Shown: positions 1-5,495, counted from the stretch's first letter. The stretch is DNA of 8,510 nt from Candidatus Heimdallarchaeota archaeon LC_2 (GCA_001940725.1 MDVR01000135.1:1-8510); one strand, 5' to 3'. Numbers and translations are program-made. The notes: generated by a model not told the origin, from the sequence alone.

Positions 1-19
1 TTCCCCCTCTGATTTCATA

Positions 20-442
20 TTGAGGCCTTCTGATGATAAATTATTGAAAATATTAAAAACATCCGAAAAAATTGCAGTCGTTGGAATTTCTCAGATTGAA
101 ACCCAACCCTCAAACTCGATATCAAAATATCTTATAAAGCATGGTTACACCATCATTCCGGTGAATCCCAAATATAGTGAAGTTTTGAATCTGAAGTCAT
201 TCTCTAACCTACTTGAAATACCAGAAACCATAGACGTCGTCCTTGTCTTTAGACAGAGTGAAGCAACTTTGGATATCGTAAAAGAAGTTATTATGTTGAA
301 ACCCAAACCCAAAATTGTTTGGATGCAAGAAGGGATCATAAATGAGGAAGCCGCTCAATTGGCTCTAACTAATGGTATAGATGTGGTTATGGATCAATGC
401 ATGAGACTAAATCATAACCGATTGAAAGAACAATTAGATTAA
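20..442 (+). CDS. CoA-binding domain protein, YccU family (start uncertain)
   Basis: This small single-domain Rossmann protein resembles the CoA-binding (CoA_binding_2, YccU-like) family. Members bind CoA or a nucleotide, but their cellular role is poorly known. Seen in the protein: an N-terminal VVGIS strand-turn at residues 20-24, PVNPKY at 47-52, VFRQSE at 76-81, WMQEG at 101-105 and MDQCM at 124-128. All lie in the order typical of the family, and 140 aa is a normal full length. The start given is a TTG. The reading frame stays open to the left edge of the window, so an upstream start outside the window is possible and the gene may be slightly 5'-truncated. No promoter is visible for it. 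The next gene on the same strand starts 57 bases downstream behind its own TATA box, so the two are probably not an operon. Family assignment is firm; biochemical role is unknown. Confidence 0.85.
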   Translation: MRPSDDKLLKILKTSEKIAVVGISQIETQPSNSISKYLIKHGYTIIPVNPKYSEVLNLKSFSNLLEIPETIDVVLVFRQSEATLDIVKEVIMLKPKPKIVWMQEGIINEEAAQLALTNGIDVVMDQCMRLNHNRLKEQLD

Positions 443-470
443 TTGTAGATCAGATTTTTATTCGCTAAGC

Positions 471-480
471 TATATATAAA
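471..480 (+). promoter_or_regulatory. TATA box of the DUF427 gene
   Basis: A strong archaeal-type TATA element (tatatataaa) is centred about 25 bases before the ATG at 500. That distance puts transcription start at or next to the A of the ATG, which predicts a leaderless mRNA. No Shine-Dalgarno-like sequence lies between the box and the ATG. Confidence 0.65.
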
Positions 481-499
481 ATCCTTCTACCCAATTATT

Positions 500-784
500 A
501 TGGCAAAAGCTGAATGGAATGGACACGTAATTGCAGAAACAGACGATTACGAGATTGTTGAAGGCAATGTATACTTTCCACCACATACAATAAATAGTAA
601 ATATTTCAAAAAGAGTCACACCCTTTCGACCTGTTATTGGAAGGGAGAAGCCTCCTATTATGATTTGGAGGCAAATGGGCAAACCAATGGTGATGCTGCT
701 TGGTATTATCCAGAACCAAGTGATAAAGCCAAGAAGATCAAAGATTATGTCGCCTTCTGGAAAGGTGTAAAAGTTAGTCGTTAA
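500..784 (+). CDS. DUF427 family protein
   Basis: This 94-aa protein belongs to the DUF427 family (Pfam also lists it as NTP_transf_9), which is widespread in bacteria and archaea and has no settled function. The family core is plain: YFPP at residues 25-28, the signature TCYWKGEASYY at 44-54, AAWYYPEP at 66-73 and VAFWKGVKV at 84-92. Length is normal for the single-domain form. There is no signal peptide or membrane segment, so it is probably cytosolic. The ATG is fixed by a TATA box 25 bases upstream, with no room for a ribosome-binding leader. It has a long non-coding stretch downstream and no operon partner, so context gives no clue to its job. The aromatic and glycine-rich core suggests a small-molecule pocket, but that is inference. 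Confidence 0.9.
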   Translation: MAKAEWNGHVIAETDDYEIVEGNVYFPPHTINSKYFKKSHTLSTCYWKGEASYYDLEANGQTNGDAAWYYPEPSDKAKKIKDYVAFWKGVKVSR

Positions 785-1029
785 ATCTACAAAATAAACA
801 ATTCACAATTATTAAATCCATCTGAAATATAATAATTATATAAATATGGTCAATTAAATGAATCGTGGATCACATTAATAGAGAATTTTACATGTTTGTC
901 ATCCTAAATCAGGTGAACTATATCGTTTAAGAAGCTGTTCTGTCCCCAAATAATTAAATTATTTTGTGAATACTTCGAATCGACTACATAAATCATCTTT
1001 ATTCTGTATCAATATCTTGTTAATAATTA

Positions 1030-1046
1030 GAATTGATATGCAATTC
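1030..1046. repeat. Short inverted repeat, 6-bp arms
   Basis: The arms gaattg and caattc are perfect reverse complements around a 5-base centre (atatg). It lies about 200 bases before egtB. It could be a protein-binding site, but a 6-bp palindrome in AT-rich DNA can also arise by chance. Confidence 0.3.
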
Positions 1047-1064
1047 GTTACGTATCTGCGTTAT

Positions 1065-1091
1065 CTAGTATACATTCTATATACAATCTAG
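1065..1091. repeat. Imperfect palindromic element flanked by CTAG
   Basis: The segment begins and ends with ctag and contains gtata (1068-1072) opposed to tatac (1080-1084). The outer and inner symmetric parts are not centred on exactly the same point, so the symmetry is partial. A regulatory role is possible but unsupported beyond the pattern. Confidence 0.25.
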
Positions 1092-1138
1092 TTTCACTTC
1101 AATAATTTTGCATTGTCAACCTTTATATTATCATATTT

Positions 1139-1150
1139 TGTGAAATCACA
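1139..1150. repeat. Palindrome TGTGA-AA-TCACA
   Basis: A perfect 12-base palindrome (tgtgaaatcaca) about 115 bases before the egtB ATG. It uses the same TGTGA/TCACA half-sites as the element at 5554-5567, in the opposite arrangement. It could be an operator for a homodimeric regulator. Evidence is the symmetry only. Confidence 0.3.
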
Positions 1151-1227
1151 TAAAACTATACGCAAAATTGATAATTATTTCCGAATAGAATCTACCCATC
1201 AAAACGAATTCATACAAATCGACGAGT

Positions 1228-1235
1228 TTTAATAT
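1228..1235 (+). promoter_or_regulatory. Candidate TATA box of egtB
   Basis: The sequence tttaatat is centred about 33 bases before the egtB ATG, which would give a leader of only a few bases. No Shine-Dalgarno sequence precedes the ATG. This is the best TATA-like match at a workable distance, but in DNA this AT-rich the call is modest. Confidence 0.4.
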
Positions 1236-1263
1236 CTCATTGAGTAATTGAGCTTGATTATTT

Positions 1264-2562
1264 ATGTTGGAAGAAATTGATATCGCTAATCCCAATTCAA
1301 AATCTGAATTTATTGATTACTACAAGCGAATTAGAAAGAGAACTGAATTTCTTGCAGAACCTCTAGAAACTGAGGATTATGTGATCCAAGCTGTGACGGA
1401 TGCTAGTCCTGCTAAATGGCATCTGGCGCATGTCTCTTGGTTCTATGAAACTTTTATTCTGAAAGATTTTGATTCTTCATACAAACCCTTGAATGAAATG
1501 TATAATTTTATTTTCAATTCATACTACAATGATGTGGGACAGTTCTTCCCAAGACCACGAAGGGGAACTTTATCCCGTCCAACGGTTTCTGCTGTATATG
1601 AATTCAGAAAATATATTGATGATTCCATGTTAAATTTACTAGAAAGTATAGAGGATAATACAACATTGCAAACCTTTACAATTCTTGGTGGTAATCACGA
1701 GCAACAACATCAGGAATTAATGATGACCGATATCAAACATAATTTTGGTTCAAATCCTTTGTTTCCTATATACAAAAAAACCCCTACTCTTTCTGAAAAA
1801 GATGATGAACCCGTTCCTGATATGACCTTTATTTCCTTTAATGGTGGAATTAGTCAGATAGGTAATAAGTCGGGGGGTTTTGCTTTTGATAATGAGATGC
1901 CTGTGAACAAAGTATATCTCACTGATTATAAATTAGCAAATAGATTAGTTACCAATGGAGAATTCCTCAAAATGATTGAAGCAGGAGTATACCAGGATTT
2001 CAAATTTTGGTTGTCCGATGGTTGGGATATTATTCGAAGAGATGAGTGGCAGTCGCCATTGCATTGGCACAAGATAAACGATGAGTGGTACACATTCACA
2101 CTTGCAGGCATGAAAAAATTGAATCTCAATGAACCAGTTACACATGTTTCATATTATGAGGCCGATGCCTATGCTAAATTTGTTGGTAAAAGATTACCTA
2201 TTGAAGCAGAATGGGAAAATGCATCTCTTCAATATAATCTCACCCCATCTGAAGGTAACTTCTTTGAGACTGGCTATCTACATCCAAAAGCGGTGGATTT
2301 AGAAAAAGCAAATGAAGGGGATAAATTATTACAAATGTATGGTGACGTTTGGGAATGGACTGGATCTGCTTATATACCATACCCCGGTTTCTCAGTTCTA
2401 GCTGAAGGGGTATCTGAATATAATGGTAAATTTATGAATGCTCAATGGGTATTGAAGGGAGGTTCATGTGTCACACCAATTGATCACATTAGAAGCAGTT
2501 ACCGTAATTTCTTCCAAAGTGATAAACAATGGCAATTCACAGGTATTAGATTGGCTGAATAA
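1264..2562 (+). CDS. egtB: Ergothioneine biosynthesis protein EgtB (iron-dependent sulfoxide synthase)
   Basis: EgtB is a non-heme iron enzyme that uses O2 to join a thiol donor (gamma-glutamylcysteine or cysteine) to C2 of the imidazole ring of hercynine. The product is a sulfoxide, the sulfur-insertion step of ergothioneine synthesis. The 432-aa protein has the two expected parts. An N-terminal DinB-like four-helix domain (about 15-160) carries the iron ligands: His53 in KWHLAH, and His145 and His149 in a HEQQH motif. The C-terminal formylglycine-generating-enzyme-like (FGE-sulfatase) domain spans about 186-431, with LPIEAEWE at 311-318, GDVWEWT at 360-366, EYNGKF at 385-390, LKGGS at 397-401, YRNFF at 413-417 and TGIRLA at 426-431. 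Between them lie SYY (86-88) and PRPRRG (96-101), typical of the family. There is no methyltransferase tail, so this is not OvoA. egtD follows 157 bases downstream on the same strand. No egtA, egtC or egtE is visible, so the thiol donor cannot be inferred. Confidence 0.93.
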   Translation: MLEEIDIANPNSKSEFIDYYKRIRKRTEFLAEPLETEDYVIQAVTDASPAKWHLAHVSWFYETFILKDFDSSYKPLNEMYNFIFNSYYNDVGQFFPRPRRGTLSRPTVSAVYEFRKYIDDSMLNLLESIEDNTTLQTFTILGGNHEQQHQELMMTDIKHNFGSNPLFPIYKKTPTLSEKDDEPVPDMTFISFNGGISQIGNKSGGFAFDNEMPVNKVYLTDYKLANRLVTNGEFLKMIEAGVYQDFKFWLSDGWDIIRRDEWQSPLHWHKINDEWYTFTLAGMKKLNLNEPVTHVSYYEADAYAKFVGKRLPIEAEWENASLQYNLTPSEGNFFETGYLHPKAVDLEKANEGDKLLQMYGDVWEWTGSAYIPYPGFSVLAEGVSEYNGKFMNAQWVLKGGSCVTPIDHIRSSYRNFFQSDKQWQFTGIRLAE

Positions 2563-2654
2563 ATCATCATTTACACAATTACAGATTCTAATTCATCTCA
2601 AATTACTACTGATATATCTTCTCATTGTCCATAAATTCAATTTCCGAAATGATA

Positions 2655-2660
2655 TTTTTT
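2655..2660 (+). terminator. Possible T-run terminator after egtB
   Basis: A run of six T lies about 93 bases after the egtB stop and before the egtD promoter. Archaeal transcription often ends at such U-tracts without a hairpin. This is the only clean T-run in the gap, but the assignment rests on that alone. Confidence 0.3.
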
Positions 2661-2691
2661 AATACCAGCAATATTTGGCACATAATACTCG

Positions 2692-2700
2692 GATATATCT
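2692..2700 (+). promoter_or_regulatory. TATA box of egtD, fixes the start codon
   Basis: The element gatatatct is centred about 25 bases before the ATG at 2720. It lies inside a longer in-frame extension that would begin at a TTG at 2675. Transcription from this box would start at about the ATG, so the extension would not be in the mRNA. This favours the shorter protein and a leaderless transcript, and gives egtD a promoter separate from egtB. Confidence 0.6.
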
Positions 2701-2719
2701 AATTATTAGTCGTGATATA

Positions 2720-3727
2720 ATGGTTGCAAAATACATCAAATTACAACAAGAAGATAAGGAGACTGCGTTGGCAAGATTTGCAAAGGATGTATTTTTAGGA
2801 TTTATGCGAACCCAAAAAATATTGAAAAGTAAATACATGTATGATGCTATTGGAAGTCGCATTTATGAAGAAATCATGGACCTTGATGAATACTATTTGG
2901 TTAGAGCAGAATATAATTCATTAGAAAATTCAAAAGAGCAATTAGCAGAATTATTTTCAAAAAAGAAAGTAAATTTAATCGAACTAGGTGCTGGTAATGG
3001 ATACAAGACGAAAATCTTTCTTCAAGCAATGCTGGAAAAAAATATCGATTTACGGTATACGCCAGTTGATATTTCAGAAGGCGCAATGATAGAACTTATT
3101 GATTCACTCAATGCTGATTTCCCCAATCTGAAAGCAGAAGGTTTGGTTGCTGATTATTTTGATGCATTGGAATATTTAAAAGGTAATAGAGAACCAGACG
3201 TGCACAATATTGTTTTATTTCTTGGGTCAAATATAGGTAATTTTGATTTTGATGATGCTGTAGATTTCATTTTTTCCTTATGGAGATCATTAAAAATCGG
3301 AGATTTTGTTTTCATGGGTTTTGATTTGAGAAAGGATATAGATATGATGATTGCTGCTTATAATGATTCTAATGGGATTACAAGTAAATTCAATCTGAAT
3401 GTTCTTAGCAGAATTAATCGAGAATTAGGTGGGGATTTTGATCTCTCTAAATTTAAACATTACGAACCTTATAATGTCAATACTGGTGCAATGGAAAGTT
3501 ACCTAATTAGTCTAGAAGATCAAGTTGTTAATATAACAAAAATTGATCGTGCATTTCATTTTAAGAAATGGGAACCAATTTTTATGGAACACAGTTACAA
3601 ATATTCAAAAGATGATATAGTTAACCTAGCCAATATAACTGGTTTTAGAGTTGAAGGATTTTTTTATGACGATAATAAATATTTTGTAAATTCTTTGTGG
3701 TGTGTGAAACCCAAGGATCAAATTTGA
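2720..3727 (+). CDS. egtD: L-histidine N-alpha-methyltransferase EgtD
   Basis: EgtD transfers three methyl groups from S-adenosylmethionine to the alpha-amino group of histidine, making hercynine, the substrate of EgtB. The 335-aa protein has the class I methyltransferase fold with family motifs: YDAIGS at 41-46, DEYY at 56-59, the SAM-binding ELGAGNGYKT at 88-97, PVDIS at 115-119, LGSNIGNF at 168-175, FDLRKD at 201-206 and FNLNVLSRINREL at 224-236. Matching by spacing to the Mycobacterium smegmatis enzyme (from memory), Tyr41 and Tyr58, Asn174, Tyr214, Glu290 and Ser292 sit where the histidine-binding residues Tyr39, Tyr56, Asn166, Tyr206, Glu282 and Ser284 are expected. The position of Met252 appears to be Ser260. 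The ATG is preferred over an upstream in-frame TTG at 2675 because a TATA box lies between them. It follows egtB in the same direction but probably has its own promoter. The 3' end faces the HMA gene with only a 32-base gap. Confidence 0.93.
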   Translation: MVAKYIKLQQEDKETALARFAKDVFLGFMRTQKILKSKYMYDAIGSRIYEEIMDLDEYYLVRAEYNSLENSKEQLAELFSKKKVNLIELGAGNGYKTKIFLQAMLEKNIDLRYTPVDISEGAMIELIDSLNADFPNLKAEGLVADYFDALEYLKGNREPDVHNIVLFLGSNIGNFDFDDAVDFIFSLWRSLKIGDFVFMGFDLRKDIDMMIAAYNDSNGITSKFNLNVLSRINRELGGDFDLSKFKHYEPYNVNTGAMESYLISLEDQVVNITKIDRAFHFKKWEPIFMEHSYKYSKDDIVNLANITGFRVEGFFYDDNKYFVNSLWCVKPKDQI

Positions 3728-3759
3728 GATAACACCATAAGTCGATTTCACTTGTAAAA

Positions 3760-3978
3760 CTATGCTTCTTCCACTTCATATCCCATTTGACCAATGATTT
3801 GTACAACTTTAGCCTTATTTTCTTCAAAATCCTTCATGATTTCCATAGTACCAGAACCAGCCTCCCAATCGACATTAACATGGTCGGTAAATTCAAACTT
3901 TGAAACACGTGCGGTAATGGAATTCGAACAGCTTCCACAGGTCATTCCCTTAATTTTTAATTTTAATTCATTAGACAT
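3760..3978 (-). CDS. Heavy-metal-associated (HMA) domain protein, probable copper chaperone
   Basis: This 72-aa single HMA domain should carry Cu(I) or a similar soft metal in the cytosol, handing it to a P-type ATPase or a sensor. The metal site is GMTCGSC at residues 11-17, with Cys14 and Cys17 as ligands; GYEVEE near the C-terminus (66-71) is the usual end of the fold. Length matches stand-alone chaperones of the CopZ/Atx1 kind. No copper ATPase lies within the window. The gene is divergent from a PadR-TRASH regulator, and a perfect palindrome sits just before its start, which suggests metal-controlled expression. Unlike its neighbours it has a Shine-Dalgarno-like GAGGT 8 bases before the ATG. 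Copper is the likely metal because of the TRASH partner and the GMTCxxC motif; zinc, mercury or silver cannot be excluded. Confidence 0.88.
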   Translation of the reverse strand: MSNELKLKIKGMTCGSCSNSITARVSKFEFTDHVNVDWEAGSGTMEIMKDFEENKAKVVQIIGQMGYEVEEA

Positions 3979-3986
3979 TTTAACTA

Positions 3987-3991
3987 ACCTC
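3987..3991 (-). promoter_or_regulatory. Shine-Dalgarno-like site of the HMA gene
   Basis: On the minus strand GAGGT ends 8 bases before the ATG at 3978. Most other starts in the window have no such motif, so this gene probably has a real 5' leader. That argues for a promoter further upstream (4030-4039) rather than a TATA box inside the palindrome. Confidence 0.5.
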
Positions 3992-3992
3992 T

Positions 3993-4013
3993 ATATATCA
4001 CTAATTGATATAT
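3993..4013. promoter_or_regulatory. Perfect 8-5-8 palindrome, probable operator of the PadR-TRASH regulator
   Basis: The arms atatatca (3993-4000) and tgatatat (4006-4013) are exact reverse complements around ctaat. It lies 14 bases upstream of the HMA ATG, in the divergent gap shared with the PadR-TRASH gene. Size and symmetry suit a dimeric winged-helix repressor. It overlaps either a TATA element or the predicted transcription start of the HMA gene, so bound protein would block transcription. That the neighbouring regulator is the binding protein is inference from position. Confidence 0.6.
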
Positions 4014-4029
4014 CATTTTTTGATCTATT

Positions 4030-4039
4030 GTATAAAAAT
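4030..4039 (-). promoter_or_regulatory. Candidate TATA box of the HMA gene
   Basis: On the minus strand atttttatac lies about 26 bases upstream of position 4008, in the middle of the palindrome. Starting there gives a leader of about 30 bases that contains the GAGGT site. The alternative is the gatatat sequence inside the palindrome itself, which would leave a leader too short to carry the GAGGT. Confidence 0.4.
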
Positions 4040-4137
4040 GATCCTTTTTGTTAAATTGTAATAGGATTTTATCTGCAAATAACTAGTCAAAACATCAAGT
4101 GCTTTAAGCATGGCTTCTTCGAGACCATAGTAGAGAG

Positions 4138-4581
4138 ATGGTTTCTGAATTAAAACTTGATAGCATGTTTCGTATTCAAACTTTGTTACTTTTAAAGAAA
4201 GATGAGGCAATGAGTGGTTATGATATCGCTAAAGAACTAGAAAGAACTACAGGAAAAAAACCGAGTTCTGGAAAACTATATCCTTTCCTTCATGAACTAC
4301 GAGAGAAAAAATACATTGAAGAAATTTCTGATGACTCTCATGGGGCGAGAAGTAAATCTAGCTATCTCTTAACTGATGATGGCTTCGAATTGGTTAGAGA
4401 ATTAATAACGCGAATGAGTAATCTGCTTGAAGCACGATTAGAACAATTACTTGAATCATGCCATCACTGTGGAGTACAACTATATGATTCAAAAGTAACT
4501 AAACAATTTGATGGTAAGGAACTATTATTTTGTTGTGAACATTGTATGAGTGCCTTCATAGAGATGAAAAATAAAAATTAA
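4138..4581 (+). CDS. PadR-family regulator with C-terminal TRASH metal-sensing domain
   Basis: A predicted metal-responsive transcription factor. Residues about 10-92 form a PadR-type winged helix: SGYDIAKELE (26-35) is the helix-turn-helix entry, SSGKLYPFLHEL (43-54) the recognition-helix region, and YLLTDDGFEL (76-85) the wing. A short helix (86-106) leads into a TRASH zinc-finger-like domain: Cys108 and Cys111 in CHHCG, then FCCEHC with Cys132, Cys133 and Cys136. This is the family's C-x2-C ... CC-x2-C pattern. In Sulfolobus, a TRASH-containing regulator governs a copper chaperone and ATPase, so copper sensing is the likely role here, though with a different DNA-binding fold. It is divergent from the HMA gene, with a palindrome between. 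An in-frame stop lies 33 bases upstream of the ATG with no other start between, so the start is well supported. Its own promoter is unclear; tttaag near 4103-4108 is a weak candidate. Confidence 0.87.
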   Translation: MVSELKLDSMFRIQTLLLLKKDEAMSGYDIAKELERTTGKKPSSGKLYPFLHELREKKYIEEISDDSHGARSKSSYLLTDDGFELVRELITRMSNLLEARLEQLLESCHHCGVQLYDSKVTKQFDGKELLFCCEHCMSAFIEMKNKN

Positions 4582-4610
4582 TCTTTTGGACTATGTTCTA
4601 ATATTTTCCT

Positions 4611-4826
4611 TTAATTTTGATGTTTGCTACAATAATTATTATTCCCAGTTGGATTTTCAATTACAACAAAGCAAATTTTACAGTGCAGAAAATCTTCTGA
4701 GCAATCTTCACGGGATACATGATCTCTATTCATACATCTCCATTTTTCAACACCTGCATCTTCATAGCAATGTTCGTCACAATGGGCTAAATCCTGCCCC
4801 CATACTATTGTTATATCTTCTCCCAC
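4611..4826 (-). CDS. Small Cys/His-rich protein of unknown function
   Basis: I do not recognise this 71-aa protein. It is rich in possible metal ligands: AHCDEHC at residues 14-20, WRC at 29-31, Cys42, HCKIC at 48-52 and YCSKH at 65-69. Seven Cys and five nearby His could bind one or two zinc ions. The C-terminal part (C-x2-C ... YC-x2-H) looks like a short zinc finger. The start is a GTG; a TATA-like box lies about 29 bases before it, consistent with a leaderless transcript. That promoter and the density of paired ligands favour this strand over the 82-codon frame opposite it, which is hydrophobic and featureless. It lies tail-to-tail with the PadR-TRASH gene (29-base gap) and downstream of the RING-like gene on the same strand. 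A metal-binding role is inference. Confidence 0.65.
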   Translation of the reverse strand: MGEDITIVWGQDLAHCDEHCYEDAGVEKWRCMNRDHVSREDCSEDFLHCKICFVVIENPTGNNNYCSKHQN

Positions 4827-4850
4827 AGCTTTAATATCATTTTACAGTTT

Positions 4851-4860
4851 AATATAACTT
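4851..4860 (-). promoter_or_regulatory. TATA-like box of the small Cys/His-rich gene
   Basis: On the minus strand aagttatatt is centred about 29 bases before the GTG at 4826, giving a leader of a few bases at most. It supports both the strand and the non-ATG start. Confidence 0.45.
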
Positions 4861-4924
4861 ATCCACTATCTTTGGGTTATGAATCAATTATCATAAATTT
4901 CTTTTCTTAAATTGGATTTAATTG

Positions 4925-5473
4925 TTAATTATTCAAATTTATCTCAATCAAATCTCTTTTTGTTAGGGATTGCCTACACAACGGACAAAACTTCTTTTCT
5001 TCAATCCATCCAAATAAATGATTTTGATGACCTCCACTTCTACAATGTTTACAAATAACCACCGTTTCATTTGATTTTGTCCATTTTTGAAAACACACAA
5101 TACATTTCTCCTCATCCAATCTAGATTGTAAATCGATTAGCCACTGATTGAATTCTTCTGAAATTTCTTCTTGATCTGTACCCAATCTTGATTGAAAACC
5201 AATTAAAGCGTTTCGAATCGATTCTTTTCGATTTTCTGGTATTGTTTTACCTGCTATTCGGACTTCTTCTTGACTATCTATCTTTTCTAGATATTGATTT
5301 ATTTGATTGTCAACACTTGTTTTGACCTTAGAAATTTTCTCCTGAATATTGAATTCTACACGTTTTTTTATTGCAGTGAATTTGGTTTTCAATCCACCAA
5401 GATTTGAACCACACTGGGGACAGAAGTTTATTTCTTTCTCAGATTGAAAACTGCAGTTTTTACATATATTCAA
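4925..5473 (-). CDS. Zinc-ribbon plus RING/PHD-like zinc-finger protein
   Basis: This 182-aa protein has zinc sites at both ends. The N-terminal zinc ribbon is CKNC (4-7) and CPQC (18-21). The middle (about 30-120) is charged and predicted helical, perhaps coiled. The C-terminal cross-brace has ligand pairs Cys124/Cys127, Cys141/Cys144, His149/His152 and Cys163/Cys166, with spacing x2, 13, x2, 4, x2, 10, x2. It also has the GW (155-156) and CPLCR (163-167) features typical of RING fingers. The C4-H2-C2 order is between RING-H2 and PHD/RINGv patterns. RING proteins act as ubiquitin E3 ligases in eukaryotes, and RING-like partners of ubiquitin-like systems are known in some archaea including Asgards. 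E3 function here is inference; protein or nucleic-acid binding is equally possible. The start is a TTG behind a TATA-like box, with no nearby upstream ATG or GTG in frame. It is head-to-head with the membrane-protein gene. Confidence 0.82.
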   Translation of the reverse strand: MNICKNCSFQSEKEINFCPQCGSNLGGLKTKFTAIKKRVEFNIQEKISKVKTSVDNQINQYLEKIDSQEEVRIAGKTIPENRKESIRNALIGFQSRLGTDQEEISEEFNQWLIDLQSRLDEEKCIVCFQKWTKSNETVVICKHCRSGGHQNHLFGWIEEKKFCPLCRQSLTKRDLIEINLNN

Positions 5474-5495
5474 GTTATCACAACTTCTAATTAAT

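Larger units (their letters stand above)
785..1263. other. Long intergenic region upstream of egtB
   Basis: About 480 bases with no convincing reading frame on either strand. The stretch is AT-rich and carries several short inverted repeats, listed separately at 1030-1046, 1065-1091 and 1139-1150, and the presumed egtB promoter near its right end. A TTCGAAT motif near 975 recalls a tRNA T-loop but has no flanking stem, so no tRNA is called. I saw no C/D box pair. It may hold regulatory sites, an unrecognised small RNA or a decayed gene; the sequence does not decide. Confidence 0.6.

Noticed and set aside
960..990. TTCGAAT motif suggesting a tRNA T-loop
   Set aside because: The flanking bases do not pair, and no anticodon or acceptor stem could be found around it.
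785..1263. CRISPR array or mobile element in the long gap
   Set aside because: The inverted repeats are all different and not regularly spaced. There are no direct repeats, transposase fragment or target duplication.
1264..2562. OvoA (ovothiol synthase) instead of EgtB
   Set aside because: OvoA carries a C-terminal methyltransferase domain. This protein ends right after the FGE-like domain, and egtD is encoded next to it.
2468..2662. 64-codon plus-strand frame overlapping the end of egtB
   Set aside because: It overlaps the conserved C-terminal EgtB motifs in another frame, and its remainder is AT-rich spacer.
3657..3664. T-run as a terminator
   Set aside because: It lies inside the conserved coding region of egtD, well before the stop codon.
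3794..4054. 86-codon plus-strand frame across the HMA gene and palindrome
   Set aside because: It is the shadow of a clear HMA domain gene on the minus strand.
4025..4210. 61-codon minus-strand frame overlapping the start of the PadR-TRASH gene
   Set aside because: It overlaps the conserved winged-helix coding region, and no family features are visible in it.
4586..4834. 82-codon plus-strand frame opposite the small Cys/His-rich gene
   Set aside because: It is hydrophobic and low in complexity, with no motif. The minus strand shows paired metal ligands and a TATA box at the right distance.
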